Below are positions 16,683-24,753 of a DNA stretch of 33,085 nucleotides, one piece after another. The translations under genes and the position numbers were made by a program. The DNA is from JBDSGC01 sp046594105 (GTDB taxonomy: Bacteria; Acidobacteriota; Thermoanaerobaculia; Gp7-AA8), in assembly GCA_046594105.1 (NCBI GenBank), contig JBKJQB010000199.1:1-33085 (forward strand). The letters are read 5' to 3'. The notes under the pieces are model-generated. The model did no database searches. It saw only the letters and a list, made by a program, of their open reading frames with translations, and was not told the DNA's origin. How positions within the stretch are numbered: the stretch's first letter is position 1; every line of letters starts with the position of its first letter.

Positions 16683-17588
16683 ATGACCAGCCAGATCCAA
16701 GCGCCCAAACAAGATCCGCTGGCCTTCTCCAAGATGGCGGGAGGGGGCAATGACTTCGTGGTCATCGACAATCGCAGCGGCCGCCTGAGCGACGTTGCGG
16801 AGCTCACCCGGCGCATCTGTACCGCTCATCTATCCGTCGGCGCCGATGGCCTGATCCTGATCGAGCCCTCCCTTCGGGCCACGTTCAAGATGCGCTACCT
16901 CAATGCGGACGGCTCCGATGCCGACTTCTGCGCCAATGGCACCCGCTGCGCCGCCCGCTTCGCCTTCATGAACGTCATCGCCCCGCGCAGCATGACCATC
17001 GAGACCGGCGCGGGCATCATCGCTGCGGAAGTCGGCGAGGGTGGGCTGGTCACGCTGACTCTGCAGCCTCCCCATTCTTTCCGGCGCGAGCAGCCGCTCC
17101 GCGTCGGCGATCAGACCATCCATGGAAGTTTCCTGATGGTCGGCGTTCCGCACTACGTCATCTTCCTGAAGGACGATTTGTGGAGTCACGACATCGTTCC
17201 CCTCGGTCGGGCCATCCGGCATCATCCAGAGCTGCCGCACGGCGCCAACGTCAACTTCGTGGTCGTTCGCGATCAGCGATCCATCGAGGTGCGCACCTAC
17301 GAGCGGGGAGTGGAGGCGGAGACGCTTTCCTGTGGCTCCGGAGTGGTGGCCTCTTCGGTGGTCAGCGGATTGTCCGGCCTGGTTCGCTCGCCGGTGGCCA
17401 TCCTGACCCGCAGCGGAATCACCCTCCAGGTCTCCTTCACCATCGGCGCGCAAGAGCTTCAGGACGTGCAGCTGCGAGGCGACGCGCGACTGATCTACCG
17501 GGCGCCCCTCTCGGCCGAGGCGGTGGAAGGTTTCGATCCGGAATGGGTCCGTCGTCCAACGGGATCTCTCGCCGGCAGCGGGTACTGA
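16683..17588 (+). CDS. dapF: Diaminopimelate epimerase
   Basis: A 301-residue cofactor-free epimerase converting LL- to meso-diaminopimelate for lysine and peptidoglycan. Both catalytic cysteines are present: Cys83 in NADGSDADFCANGTRC and Cys217 in YERGVEAETLSCGSG. The N-terminal SKMAGGGNDFVVID is the family start block. One deviation is Ala after Cys83 where most homologues have Gly (C-G-N-G). The ATG at 16683 is preceded by no clear ribosome binding site. The stop codon is followed immediately by the GTG of the next gene, so dapF is probably the first gene of the following glycan operon. Confidence 0.94.
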   Translation: MTSQIQAPKQDPLAFSKMAGGGNDFVVIDNRSGRLSDVAELTRRICTAHLSVGADGLILIEPSLRATFKMRYLNADGSDADFCANGTRCAARFAFMNVIAPRSMTIETGAGIIAAEVGEGGLVTLTLQPPHSFRREQPLRVGDQTIHGSFLMVGVPHYVIFLKDDLWSHDIVPLGRAIRHHPELPHGANVNFVVVRDQRSIEVRTYERGVEAETLSCGSGVVASSVVSGLSGLVRSPVAILTRSGITLQVSFTIGAQELQDVQLRGDARLIYRAPLSAEAVEGFDPEWVRRPTGSLAGSGY

Positions 17589-18875
17589 GTGCAGAGAATT
17601 CTGCATTGGCGATGGCTGCTGGCTTCCGCCCTTGCCCCCATCGGCATCGCTCTGGTGCGCATCGCTGCGCAACCGGTGGCCCGTACGCCCATCGACCGGG
17701 ATCTTCCACTGGTCGCGCTGCTGATCGTTGGGTGGTCGTGGGCAGCACGGGAATCGAGGTGGGCCCGGGCCATAGAGATGGCCGTGCCGCTGCTGGCGAT
17801 CGCACTTCTGGCGCTGACCGATCACGATCGCCTGCGGCTTGCCGCATTCGGGTTGATCGCAGCCACTGCATTCGCCATGGCAGCGGTGCATGCCCGACGC
17901 GAAGCCGCCGAACGCGGCACCCTGGTCGCCGGCGGACTCCTTCTTCTTCGATGGCTCCCTCTCACCTCGGTCGAGGTTCTGCACGAGTCGATCGTGCTCG
18001 CGGGCACGGTGCTGGTCTTTTTTGTGTTGGGCGGCTTCGAGGACCGGGATCGGCCGCGCGCCGACGCTTCTTTCATCCTGATCGCTGCCCTGGCCGTGGG
18101 ACTGGTCACCCCGATTCATCCGGGGCGGGCGATGCTGTTCCCGTTCGTCCTGGCGCTGATTCTCTTTCTGGTTCGCTCCAGTTCGCTGGCACTCCTGCTC
18201 TCGGTGGCGGCCTTCGTCACTGCGGCTGCCGGTCGCAGTTCGAAGGGCCCGCTCTTCGTGGCTGCCGGGATCGCCTTTTTGCTCCTCGCGCTCGTTCCGA
18301 AGGCGGGCGGCGCGATCTGGCGATCGTACTTTGTGCCGGTGCGGGGCCTGCTGGCCGCGATCGCGTTCGCCTTCTTCGCACTCTGGCCGTGGAGCGGCTT
18401 GATCGCCCGGGCACTGCCGCTGGTGTCTCGATACCAGGCACCGGGCGATCGCCAATTCCTCGGCTACGCGCTCGCGGCGTCCCAGTCAGTCACCATCGAC
18501 CTTCCTCCGCGCGTGCGGCGGGTTGTGGTCACGGCCAGCGGCGCCAATGCCGCGCGGATGCGGCCGGGCCGCCTGCTGGGGACCATCGAAGGCGTGAGCG
18601 AAGCCTCGACCGTCTGCCGGCGCAGCCTGGTGATCGGGGACGTCGCCGACTTCGGATTCGATCGCTCCTCTCAGTTCTTCGCTTCGCGCAACTCGTTTCC
18701 GCGCTCCTCGGAGTGGGATCTTCGTGACTACGGCATGCACACCTGGGTTCATGGGGCCGGTCGTGTAGCCCTCGACTGTGGTCACCACCTCTCGTCGCTC
18801 CGCATCACCGCCGCCGCAGGTCTGGCGCCGGACACGCGCCTGCAGATCGAATCGATTGAGGCTCCGGCCCGATGA
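17589..18875 (+). CDS. Polytopic membrane protein with C-terminal soluble domain, unknown function
   Basis: A 428-residue protein I do not recognise. The first 280 or so residues form many hydrophobic segments, roughly ten. The C-terminal 140 residues (from about YQAPGDRQFLGYALAAS) are soluble and look beta-rich, with alternating hydrophobic residues and a Cys at each end of the domain. They probably face the periplasm. The GTG start at 17589 directly abuts the dapF stop, and the gene overlaps the next by four bases (ATGA). Its place ahead of a GT-C-like protein and four glycosyltransferases suggests a role in glycan export or polymerisation, but no flippase or polymerase motif was seen. The layout parallels that of the next gene. 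Confidence 0.82.
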   Translation: MQRILHWRWLLASALAPIGIALVRIAAQPVARTPIDRDLPLVALLIVGWSWAARESRWARAIEMAVPLLAIALLALTDHDRLRLAAFGLIAATAFAMAAVHARREAAERGTLVAGGLLLLRWLPLTSVEVLHESIVLAGTVLVFFVLGGFEDRDRPRADASFILIAALAVGLVTPIHPGRAMLFPFVLALILFLVRSSSLALLLSVAAFVTAAAGRSSKGPLFVAAGIAFLLLALVPKAGGAIWRSYFVPVRGLLAAIAFAFFALWPWSGLIARALPLVSRYQAPGDRQFLGYALAASQSVTIDLPPRVRRVVVTASGANAARMRPGRLLGTIEGVSEASTVCRRSLVIGDVADFGFDRSSQFFASRNSFPRSSEWDLRDYGMHTWVHGAGRVALDCGHHLSSLRITAAAGLAPDTRLQIESIEAPAR

Positions 18876-20737
18876 TCTATCTGCTGCTCTTCGCCTCGGT
18901 CGCCGCACCGCTGCTGATGTTGCGAGGCCGCTCCCTCCGCCAGTGTCTGGTGGTGGAACTGGCGATGATCGTGGTCGTTGCGGTTCTGACGGCGTTGCTG
19001 CATCCGCTGCACATCGATTTCGATCCGTACGCGCGCATGGTCGTCTGCGCCATTGCACTGCTGTCGGTGGTCTGCGCGTTCGTCGCTCTGGCCCCCCAGG
19101 TCCGCTGGAGCGCCAACCGCGCGGGGATGCTCGCGCTGCTGCTCTATGCCGCGTCCATCCCTCTGATGACGCGCACGCCCATCGATGGGGACGAGCCGTT
19201 TTATCTTCTGATGACTGAGTCGCTGGTGCGCGATCACGATCTCGATCTGGCCAACCAGTATCGCGATCTGGCGCACTCGGCCACCGGTCGCACGGATCTG
19301 GTTCCGCAGATCGGCGACGTCACCGGGCCGCACGGCGAGCGCTACACCCACTTCGAGCCGTTCCTCCCCATTCTGCTGATGCCTGGATATGTTTTGGGCG
19401 GGCTGACCGGGGCGCTGGCCACCATGGCCATTCTCGGTGCGCTGCTGGCCCGATCGACGGTGCGGCTGTTCGAAGAAGAGGGGATTCCCGAGGCCACCGC
19501 TCGCGCTCTGTTTCCGCTGTTTGCGTTCGGCCCTCCGATCCTGATCTTCGCAACGCGAATCTGGCCGGAGGTTCCCGCCGCGCTTTGCTTCGTGGAAGCA
19601 ATCCGAGGACTTCGGCAGCGGCGAACGTCGCGATGGGTCGCTGCCATCGTCGGTCTGGTGTTGCTCAAGATGCGGTTCCTGCTGATCGCCCTTCCGCTTC
19701 TGGCCACCATGGTTCGCCGGAAGCGCCACGCTGCGCTGGCAGCGATCGGAGTGGGCGTCGCACTGCTGATTGTCTGGTCCATCGCCGGCAGCGGCACGAA
19801 CCTTCACCGAGTTCGCGAACTGCTTCCCGGAAAACCGCAGGCCTACCTGACGGGGTTTTTCGGGCTGCTGCTGGACGGCGCGGCCGGAATGGCGTTTCAG
19901 GCTCCGATCTACCTGTTCGGGCTGTTGGCCATCACCCGCTGGCGGACGATGCCGAAGGCCTTCCGTCTGGGCATCGTCTCGGCCGTGCTCTACGTGATCA
20001 CCCTTGCGCCGCGTGCGGAATGGCATGGCGGGTGGTCACCGCCGCTTCGCTACATCGTCTTCCTCATGCCCGTTCTGGCCCTTGGTGTGGCCGCGCTATG
20101 GGAACGGATCGACGCACGGCCTCTGATGATCGTCGCGGCGTGGACCATCGCCCTGGTCATCCACGCGCTGACCTTTCCGTGGCGGTTGTTCCACATTGCC
20201 AACGGGGAGAACTGGATGGGCGAGGCGCTTTCGGCCTCGTGGCACAGCGACTTCTCGCGTCTGTTTCCCAGTTTCATCCGGCCCAACCGTGCGGCGCTGG
20301 TGGCCAGCCTGATCCTGATCGTCGCATTGGCCGTGGTTCGCACTGGCCGGCTGCTGCACCCGCTGCTCCTCACATTCGCACTTGCCGCGATGCTGTTCGC
20401 TGGCCGGAACCCCGGGAGCAGGGTCGAGTTCGAGGACGCTCACGTCGAGCATCGAGGCGGAGAGCTTTTTCCGACGGAGTACCAGGTGCAGCGGTTTTTG
20501 TACCGCGGCGGATGGATCGTCCATCCGGGGGACGCGCTTTCGTTCCTGGCCCGGCGTGGACCATCGGTACTCGAGTACACCAGTGAAGGGGGAGCGACCA
20601 TCGAGCTGGGCGGAAGCGCCTATCACCTGCCCCCCACCGCCGGTGGCTTCGCTGCCGTGAATCTCTCCCGCGGTGGAAGGGTGGAGTTGCGTTGCCTGTC
20701 GGGCAGCGTGAACCTCGATCGGATGGACCATGAATGA
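18872..20737 (+). CDS. GT-C-like membrane glycosyltransferase candidate
   Basis: A 621-residue membrane protein with about twelve hydrophobic segments. After the third or so helix lies DGDEPFYLL (residues 105-113), an acidic loop like that of GT-C enzymes (ArnT/PMT class), which use polyprenyl-phosphate sugars on the outer face of the membrane. THFEPFLPILLMPGY further on also resembles that superfamily. The last 110 residues (from about GRNPGSRVEFEDAHVE) are soluble and beta-rich. GAGG ten bases before the ATG supports the start, and ATGA overlaps the previous stop. It would transfer a sugar to a lipid-linked or protein acceptor, but the donor and acceptor are unknown. The family assignment is from motif appearance only. 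Confidence 0.75.
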   Translation: MIYLLLFASVAAPLLMLRGRSLRQCLVVELAMIVVVAVLTALLHPLHIDFDPYARMVVCAIALLSVVCAFVALAPQVRWSANRAGMLALLLYAASIPLMTRTPIDGDEPFYLLMTESLVRDHDLDLANQYRDLAHSATGRTDLVPQIGDVTGPHGERYTHFEPFLPILLMPGYVLGGLTGALATMAILGALLARSTVRLFEEEGIPEATARALFPLFAFGPPILIFATRIWPEVPAALCFVEAIRGLRQRRTSRWVAAIVGLVLLKMRFLLIALPLLATMVRRKRHAALAAIGVGVALLIVWSIAGSGTNLHRVRELLPGKPQAYLTGFFGLLLDGAAGMAFQAPIYLFGLLAITRWRTMPKAFRLGIVSAVLYVITLAPRAEWHGGWSPPLRYIVFLMPVLALGVAALWERIDARPLMIVAAWTIALVIHALTFPWRLFHIANGENWMGEALSASWHSDFSRLFPSFIRPNRAALVASLILIVALAVVRTGRLLHPLLLTFALAAMLFAGRNPGSRVEFEDAHVEHRGGELFPTEYQVQRFLYRGGWIVHPGDALSFLARRGPSVLEYTSEGGATIELGGSAYHLPPTAGGFAAVNLSRGGRVELRCLSGSVNLDRMDHE

Positions 20738-22748
20738 CGTCTCGGTGATCGTGCTGGACATCGATGGCGGCCCGATGCTGCAACGCTGCCTCCACTCGAT
20801 TCTTGCGCAGACGCTGACGCCGGACGAGATCGTGGTGCTCGACAACGGCTCGCAGGACCCGGTCTCAGCGACGGGTGCGAGGGTGATTCGCAGCGAGGTC
20901 AATCTCGGTTTCGCCGAGGGGGTCAATCGCGCCGCCCGGACCATCCAGAGCGAGTTCGTTGCGGTGGTGAACAACGATGTCACCCTCGATGCAACGTGGC
21001 TGGCAACGGTCATCGCGGCCATGCACGCCGACGGGGGACTGGGCGCCGTGCAGACGATCATTCGCCGCGATGACCGGATGCTCGACGGCGCCGGGATCGC
21101 CATCGCTGTCGGGACGTTCCAGCAGATCGGACACCACTCGTCCCTCGACGATGGGGCGCTCCGATCGATGGCCGCCGGAGCGTGGGGCGTTTCTGCGACC
21201 GCAGCGCTGTACCGTCGTGCCGCGGTGGGCGATCCGATGTTTGATCCTCGCTTTTTCGCCTACTACGAGGATGTGGAGCTTTCGGCGCGGCTGCACGAGG
21301 CAGGCTGGCGCACCGCGGTCCTCGATGTGCCGCTGGCCCGTCACGAAGGTTCGAAGTCCGCCGGCGTGCTGCGCGGCGATGCCCTCCGCTTGCGTACCCG
21401 GAACCGCTACTGGGTCACCCGACTCCATCCCGGCGTCGGATTGATTCCGGCCTTGATGAGGGAAGACCTGAGACTTTTTCTGCGCGGGCGGACTTCGCTC
21501 CGCGGAATGGCTCAAGGTCTCTTCGGCAACATTGGAGAACGTTCTGCGGACGCCACCCAGGCCGACCGACGACCCTCCCCATCTGCCTCGACGAACACGA
21601 TCGTCATCCACACCTCCGACGTGGTTGGCGAGCGGATGGCCGGACCGGGTATCCGCGCGTGGCACATCGCCATCGAGTTGGCCAGGCACTTCCCCACGAC
21701 CTTGATCGCGCGGCGGGAAGGCGCGCTTCCCTCGGCGGTCGCCTTTCCCGTTCTGGAGTGGGGCACGCCCGCGGCGAAGAAGGCCATCCGCGCGGCATCG
21801 GTGCTGATCGGTCAGCCCGCACGCGGTTTTCGCCGGGTACGACCAGGCCAGCGCATGGTCGCCGATCTCTTCGACCCGGTGCTGCTGGAACTGCGCGAGC
21901 TCTACGGCGCATCGCCCTCGCCGCGTCAACGGGTCCATCTGCTCGCCGAACGATTCCGGATCTGGCGCGCGCTTCGTGAAGCCGATCTGCTCCTGGTCGC
22001 CTTCGTCAAACAACGGGAGCTTTACGGCGAAGCAAGGGCGCCGATCATGGAAGTTCCCTTTGGCGCGGAAGGGGGCGAAGTCGATCCCGCATCAGGTGAC
22101 CCGGCGCGGGCGCAGCGGTTCGCTCCCGAGCACGGATCCTCGACGCTCACCGCGGAAGCCGGGCCTCTCATCCTCTGGGGCGGTGGAACCTGGGAGTGGC
22201 TCGATCCGGCGACCGCCGTGGCGGCGGTGGTTGCGGCCAACACGACCGGAACGCCCTGTCGCCTGTTGTTTCTTGGTCGTTCGCGGCCGAACGCGCAGAC
22301 CGGTGGCAGACTGCGCGAGGATCGCCTTGATGTTCTGCTTGGAAGGGGAGCCCCGTACGTGACTGCCAATGCGGAGTGGATCCCCTACGCCGAGCGCCTG
22401 GGGTGGCTGCGGCAAGCCAGAATCGCGATCATGCTCCACCGGCCCACTCCGGAAGCGGATTACTCGATCCGCACCCGGCTGTTCGACGCCATGGCCGCCG
22501 GCGTTCCGGTCATTGCCACCGAGGGCGGATTCGCCGCGGGACTGGTGGCGGCGGAGGGACTGGGTGTGGTGGTGCCTCCCGATGACGTCGATGCGGTCCG
22601 TCAGGCCATCACCCGGTTGATCACCGACGACGCTTTTCATGCGAGCTGCGTAACAGCTCTTGCACGGGTACGCACGCGTTTTGCGTGGCCTGTGGTGATG
22701 GCGCCTCTGATCGAGGTGCTCAGGCAATGGCAGAAGCAGGAATCATGA
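20730..22748 (+). CDS. Fused GT2-GT-B glycosyltransferase
   Basis: A 672-residue protein joining two glycosyltransferases. Residues 1 to about 270 are a GT2 (GT-A fold) domain: VSVIVLDIDG, LDNGS, NLGFAEGVNRA, the metal-binding acidic motif as NNDV at 81-84, and the acceptor-side YYEDVE at 178-183, like rhamnosyltransferases of the WbbL type. A Ser/Pro/Arg-rich linker (about 272-288) leads to a GT4-like GT-B module from about residue 289 (IVIHTSDVVGERMAGPGIRAW). Its nucleotide-sugar site is probably around RTRLFDAMAAGVPVIATEGG near residue 580. One chain could add two successive sugars. It overlaps the preceding gene by eight bases. The first strand (VLDID) departs from the usual VTWN/VNYN of GT2 enzymes. 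Sugars are not predictable. Confidence 0.9.
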   Translation: MNDVSVIVLDIDGGPMLQRCLHSILAQTLTPDEIVVLDNGSQDPVSATGARVIRSEVNLGFAEGVNRAARTIQSEFVAVVNNDVTLDATWLATVIAAMHADGGLGAVQTIIRRDDRMLDGAGIAIAVGTFQQIGHHSSLDDGALRSMAAGAWGVSATAALYRRAAVGDPMFDPRFFAYYEDVELSARLHEAGWRTAVLDVPLARHEGSKSAGVLRGDALRLRTRNRYWVTRLHPGVGLIPALMREDLRLFLRGRTSLRGMAQGLFGNIGERSADATQADRRPSPSASTNTIVIHTSDVVGERMAGPGIRAWHIAIELARHFPTTLIARREGALPSAVAFPVLEWGTPAAKKAIRAASVLIGQPARGFRRVRPGQRMVADLFDPVLLELRELYGASPSPRQRVHLLAERFRIWRALREADLLLVAFVKQRELYGEARAPIMEVPFGAEGGEVDPASGDPARAQRFAPEHGSSTLTAEAGPLILWGGGTWEWLDPATAVAAVVAANTTGTPCRLLFLGRSRPNAQTGGRLREDRLDVLLGRGAPYVTANAEWIPYAERLGWLRQARIAIMLHRPTPEADYSIRTRLFDAMAAGVPVIATEGGFAAGLVAAEGLGVVVPPDDVDAVRQAITRLITDDAFHASCVTALARVRTRFAWPVVMAPLIEVLRQWQKQES

Positions 22749-23755
22749 CGATGGAAGAGGTCGCCGACCGGCGGGCCGGGCCGCTCCCGGTGCGCGAGGC
22801 CGCCGCGGCTGCGCTTGCGCGAATCGATCTGTCCATCGTGATCGTCACCTGGAACAGCGAACGCTGGATCGAGCGCTGCCTGCAGGCCATCGAAGCCGCC
22901 TGCGACGGTCTGCAGCACGAGACCATCGTCTACGACAACGCGTCGTTCGACCGGACGTTGAGCCGGGTGGGTCCCCAGGTGCAGGTCGTTCCGGGAGGGG
23001 AGAACGCCGGCTTCGCTGCCGGGATCAACCGGGCCATCGCCCGTTCGCGCGGCCGCTACGTCTTTCTGCTGAATCCCGACTGCGAGCTGGCCCCGCGCGC
23101 TCTGGCTCAGCTGGTCGGGTTTCTGGACGAACATCCGGAGGCCGCAGCGGCCGCTCCGCTTCTCAGTGATGACGACGGCCAGTCCCAGCGCGAATTTCAG
23201 TTGCGCCGTCTGCCCACGCCGGCAACGTTCATCGGGGAGGTGCTGGCCCTGCCTCGCCTGCTTCCGCGGAATCGACAGACCGCCCGCTACCGTTACCGCG
23301 ACCTCGATCTGTCCGCGCCCTGTCTGGTCGAACAGCCAGCCGCGGCCGCCCTGCTTCTGCGCCGCTCCGTGTACGACGAGATCGGCCCGCTGGACGAGCA
23401 GTTCGTGCCGGCCTGGTTCGAGGATGTCGACTATTGCCGAAGGCTCTCGGAGGCGGGCAAGAGCGTGTTCGTGGTTCCCGCCGCGACCGCCCGGCACTTC
23501 GGTGGGGCCAGTCTCGAGCATGTTGCCTTCGTGAACTTCATCGATGTCTGGTATCGCAACATGTGGCTGTACGCGCGCAAGTGGTTCACCGTGCCGCAGA
23601 CGGAGGCCTTGCGCTGGGTCATCATCGCCGGCATGTTGCTGCGCCTTCCACTGGCCCTGCTGGGAATCGCGCACGGTGAGGCCGGGCGGGCCAAGGCAAT
23701 GCGCGCCTACGCCGGTGTGCTCAGGAATTCTTTTTTCCGATGGAAAGCGCGCTGA
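22727..23755 (+). CDS. Family 2 glycosyltransferase
   Basis: About 342 residues. The GT-A core has LSIVIVTWNSERW, YDNASFD, ENAGFAAGINRAI, the metal-binding NPDCEL, and the acceptor-site WFEDVDYCRRL, as in rhamnosyl- and related transferases. Near the C-terminus a hydrophobic segment (WVIIAGMLLRLPLALLGIA) suggests membrane association. The start is uncertain: ATG 22727 has GAGGTG eight bases upstream; ATG 22745 overlaps the previous stop as ATGA; ATG 22751 has AGGA nine bases upstream. All precede the conserved domain. It closely resembles the next gene and the N-terminal half of the previous one, suggesting local duplication. It probably adds one sugar to the undecaprenyl-linked glycan at the inner face. 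Confidence 0.9.
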   Translation: MAEAGIMTMEEVADRRAGPLPVREAAAAALARIDLSIVIVTWNSERWIERCLQAIEAACDGLQHETIVYDNASFDRTLSRVGPQVQVVPGGENAGFAAGINRAIARSRGRYVFLLNPDCELAPRALAQLVGFLDEHPEAAAAAPLLSDDDGQSQREFQLRRLPTPATFIGEVLALPRLLPRNRQTARYRYRDLDLSAPCLVEQPAAAALLLRRSVYDEIGPLDEQFVPAWFEDVDYCRRLSEAGKSVFVVPAATARHFGGASLEHVAFVNFIDVWYRNMWLYARKWFTVPQTEALRWVIIAGMLLRLPLALLGIAHGEAGRAKAMRAYAGVLRNSFFRWKAR

Positions 23756-24753
23756 GCCCGTTGCGCCTTTCGATCATCCTGGTGACCTGGAACAACGCGG
23801 CCTTCCTCGACCGCTGTCTGGAAGGACTGGCCGGGCAAACCACCGGCGTGTTCGAGCTCGTTCACGTGGACAACGCATCGTCCGATGATGGCGTGGCAAA
23901 AGTGCGCGCCGCCTTCCCTGCCTGCATCCAGATTCTCAACGAAACCAATCGCGGTTTTACCGGTGCCGTGAATCAGGGCATTGCCGCTGCGGGGGGGGAG
24001 CTCGTCCTTCTTTGCAACCCCGACGCGTACCTCGCGGCCGGGTACACCAAAGCCGTCGAGCGGGCGCTGGCCAGGGCCGGCGATCGTTTTGGAATGGCCA
24101 CCGGCAAACTGCTGCGCGCTGCCGGGCCGCGGATCGTTCCTACCGGCGAGGTCGACTCCAAAGGCATTCGCATGACCCGTACCGGACGGCACCTCGACAT
24201 CGGGCAGGGCGAGCCGGATGGCGAACTTCATCGGGGGATGTTGCCGTTGTCCGGTCTCGACGGCTTGTGCGAGGTGTTCGGAGTCTCGGGAGCCGCTGCC
24301 GTTTATCGGATGACCTTCATCCGCGATGTCTCCATCGACGGGCAGTTCCTCGACGAGGATTTCTTTACCTATCGCGAGGACGCCGATGTGGCGTGGCGGG
24401 GGCGGGTGCTTGGCTGGCGCGCTCTGTACGTTCCCGCCGCCGTCGCCCATCACGTGCGCACGGTCACGCCGCGCGGACGGCGCGGTCTGTCGGAGACCAC
24501 GAACCGGAACTCCTTCAAGAACCGGTTTCTGCTCCGGCTGAAAAACGAAGGGCTCGGACTGGCCATCCGCAACGCTCCCTTCGAGCTGAGTCGCGATCTG
24601 CTGGCCATCGGCGCGGTGCTCACGGTAGAACGCTCCTCGCTGCCGGCGCTGGGATGGTTGTGGAAGAATCGGCGGCGCATCATGGCTCGACGATCTGAGA
24701 TTCAGCGCCGCCGTCGCACTCCCGACCGCGAACTGGCCCGATGGTTCGTTTGA
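23740..24753 (+). CDS. Family 2 glycosyltransferase
   Basis: A 337-residue GT2 enzyme: LSIILVTWNNAAF, VDNASSDDG, ETNRGFTGAVNQG, the metal-binding NPDAYL, and YREDADVAWRGRVLGWR at the acceptor site. The C-terminal part carries SFKNRFLLRLKNEG, typical of the rhamnosyltransferase-like GT2 group, and then basic segments. No strong transmembrane helix was seen. It starts at ATG 23740, overlapping the preceding gene by 16 bases, and its end overlaps the following gene by 13, so all are probably translated in series. A cytoplasmic sugar-adding step in the same glycan pathway is the likely role; donor and linkage are unknown. Confidence 0.9.
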   Translation: MESALSPLRLSIILVTWNNAAFLDRCLEGLAGQTTGVFELVHVDNASSDDGVAKVRAAFPACIQILNETNRGFTGAVNQGIAAAGGELVLLCNPDAYLAAGYTKAVERALARAGDRFGMATGKLLRAAGPRIVPTGEVDSKGIRMTRTGRHLDIGQGEPDGELHRGMLPLSGLDGLCEVFGVSGAAAVYRMTFIRDVSIDGQFLDEDFFTYREDADVAWRGRVLGWRALYVPAAVAHHVRTVTPRGRRGLSETTNRNSFKNRFLLRLKNEGLGLAIRNAPFELSRDLLAIGAVLTVERSSLPALGWLWKNRRRIMARRSEIQRRRRTPDRELARWFV

